Assembly: GCA_029582165.1 (NCBI GenBank)
Contig: CM055889.1
Span: 27,644,927-27,708,926 of the forward strand
Source: Portulaca oleracea
Taxonomy: Eukaryota > Streptophyta > Magnoliopsida > Caryophyllales > Portulacaceae
Length of the DNA stretch: 64,000 nucleotides
Direction of reading: 5' to 3'
Shown: positions 63,325 to 64,000 of the stretch, piece after piece
How the letters are laid out: each line of letters begins with the position of its first letter
Numbering within the stretch: position 1 is the stretch's first letter
Made by a program: the position numbers and the translations under genes
Notes under the pieces: model-generated
Database searches by the model: none
Told to the model about the DNA's origin: nothing
What the model saw: only the letters and a program-made list of their open reading frames with translations

Positions 63325-63555
63325 CCCCTGCCGCCACGTGTCAACTCACCACTGGTTCCCAGTGGAGGTCGATCGGCCTACAAGACCATACACAATAATT
63401 GCATTGAATGGTCTCCTGCATGGCCTGCAAAAGCTGCATTGTACGAGCCAAAAGATTCCTTCCCAAAAGCATAGGCCGGTCGGCCTTGGAAAGGAGGAGC
63501 CTTTGTCTTCTTCTTCCTTTGTCATCTTCCCAATGGCATGCATTTTCCCAAAAGC
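63325..63555 (+). other. Copy 1 sequence resuming after copy 2 (promoter side of antisense gene A)
   Basis: Starts with the cccct duplication, then CACGTGGC (on minus), an inverted CCACTGGTTCCCAGTGG (63349-63365), GTCGATCGGCCTAC (63368-63381) and GGCCGGTCGGCC (~63473-63484). The GGCC-type palindromes resemble those in copy 1 at ~33848 and ~42683. No LTR start or end was recognised. Confidence 0.5.
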
Positions 63556-63864
63556 ATAGTTGTCACCTTCATAATCCCAAACCCTCTGTGTGTCTAAATC
63601 GAGTGAATAGCAATGCTGTGTATCTTTTCAATGTCCAATTGTGTGCCCCTCTTTGTACCTACAAATTTTAGAAGAAGAATAATCTCGAAGAATTATATAA
63701 CTTGAAGGTATATCCGGTCTTTGTATCTGTTTAAGGAAAAGATGATGATCACGGTACCTTCCACATCCAACAAAACCACACACTATACAGACCCAAAGGT
63801 TCTCTGATGTGCCATAGACGAAGCAGTTTGGTTTATCGTCCTGCTGTTGACATAGTCGGCACAC
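63556..63864 (-). pseudogene. BRAP2/BRIZ-type zinc-finger (ZnF-UBP) gene fragment
   Basis: Two exons on minus: 63864-63758 (VCRLCQQQDDKPNC.., GTSENLWVCIVCGFVGCGR) and 63658-63556 (YKEGHTIGH, then KDTQHCYSLDLDTQRVWDY). They are joined by a 99-bp intron with intact donor (AAG|GTACCG) and acceptor (TTGTAG|G). This is the RING end and ubiquitin-binding ZnF-UBP of BRAP2-like E3 ligases (Arabidopsis BRIZ1/2). Defects: a Cys is Tyr in CFVYGTSENLW, and the Trp after GH is TGA (63628-63630). Similarity stops abruptly at GDNY. The retained intron points to a DNA-level duplication or capture rather than retroposition. Confidence 0.8.
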
Positions 63865-64000
63865 CTGACGGTACATGTAAATGCAATTTGAGAATGTACA
63901 TGAAAACACGGAAACCAATACTCGAAAATCTCGTCCAAGCGAGGTATGAAGGCGTCGAATGTAACAGTCTTACCCTTAAATTTTGCAATTTAGAGAGACT
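63865..64000. other. Right edge, unassigned
   Basis: May contain the intron or preceding exon of the zinc-finger fragment, but no match could be supported. The window ends here. Confidence 0.3.

Noticed and set aside
63325..64000. 3' LTR of Tat copy 1
   Set aside because: No TGTAGACACCGGG start, CTACA end or atggg duplication was found; the region instead holds promoter-like sequence and a zinc-finger gene fragment.

Overview
This is nuclear DNA of a flowering plant, most likely a eudicot. It has a nine-exon SnRK2 kinase gene with GT-AG introns, Stowaway-type MITEs in those introns, and large plant-type LTR retrotransposons. I see no prokaryotic, organellar, rRNA or tRNA genes. I cannot name the species.

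Left part (1-18.8 kb). A minus-strand Athila-type LTR runs off the left edge. It is followed by little-coded DNA holding a (CT)n tract, a possible poly(A) retroposon tail, a CACTA-type transposon end beside an HSP90 gene fragment, and a fold-back element. A partial Athila-type LTR at 6026-6819 is cut by an Athila-lineage Ty3/gypsy element: 5' LTR 6820-8503, tRNA-Asp-type primer site, gag, protease, RT, RNase H, integrase and an env-like ORF. That element has several stops and frameshifts and no recognisable 3' LTR. A long fold-back element bounded by (AT)n and a second inverted repeat follow.

Middle (18.9-24.2 kb). This holds the one apparently intact host gene, a subclass I SnRK2 protein kinase of 364 residues. 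Three of its eight introns hold five MITE-like elements.

Right part (24.2-64 kb). This is a nest of retrotransposons. A Tat/Ogre-lineage fragment (copy 3, minus strand, gag only) was hit by a gag-only LTR element (26439-31629, TSD ggcag), which itself carries a hAT-type MITE (8-bp TSD). Copy 3 was also hit at 33475 by a second Tat element (copy 1, plus strand). Copy 1 in turn holds a complete 17.5-kb Tat element (copy 2, minus strand, 45787-63324, LTRs 1558 and 1534 bp, TSD cccct). Copies 1 and 2 each carry, downstream of and antisense to pol, the same two-gene cargo: a plant-mobile-domain (PMD) protein gene followed by a DUF7745-like gene. All retroelement coding regions are broken. A BRAP2/BRIZ-type zinc-finger pseudogene fragment lies at the right end.

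The most unusual signal is structural. LTRs of several different retroelements carry short GC-rich palindromes in phased arrays. In the Athila-type LTRs and the gag-only element the palindromes come in pairs 21 bp apart, and the pairs often recur every 75-80 bp. In the Tat element single 18-24-bp palindromes recur about every 78 bp. The palindrome sequence differs between and even within LTRs, while the symmetry and spacing stay the same. Where a TATA box is visible, most palindromes lie upstream of it.
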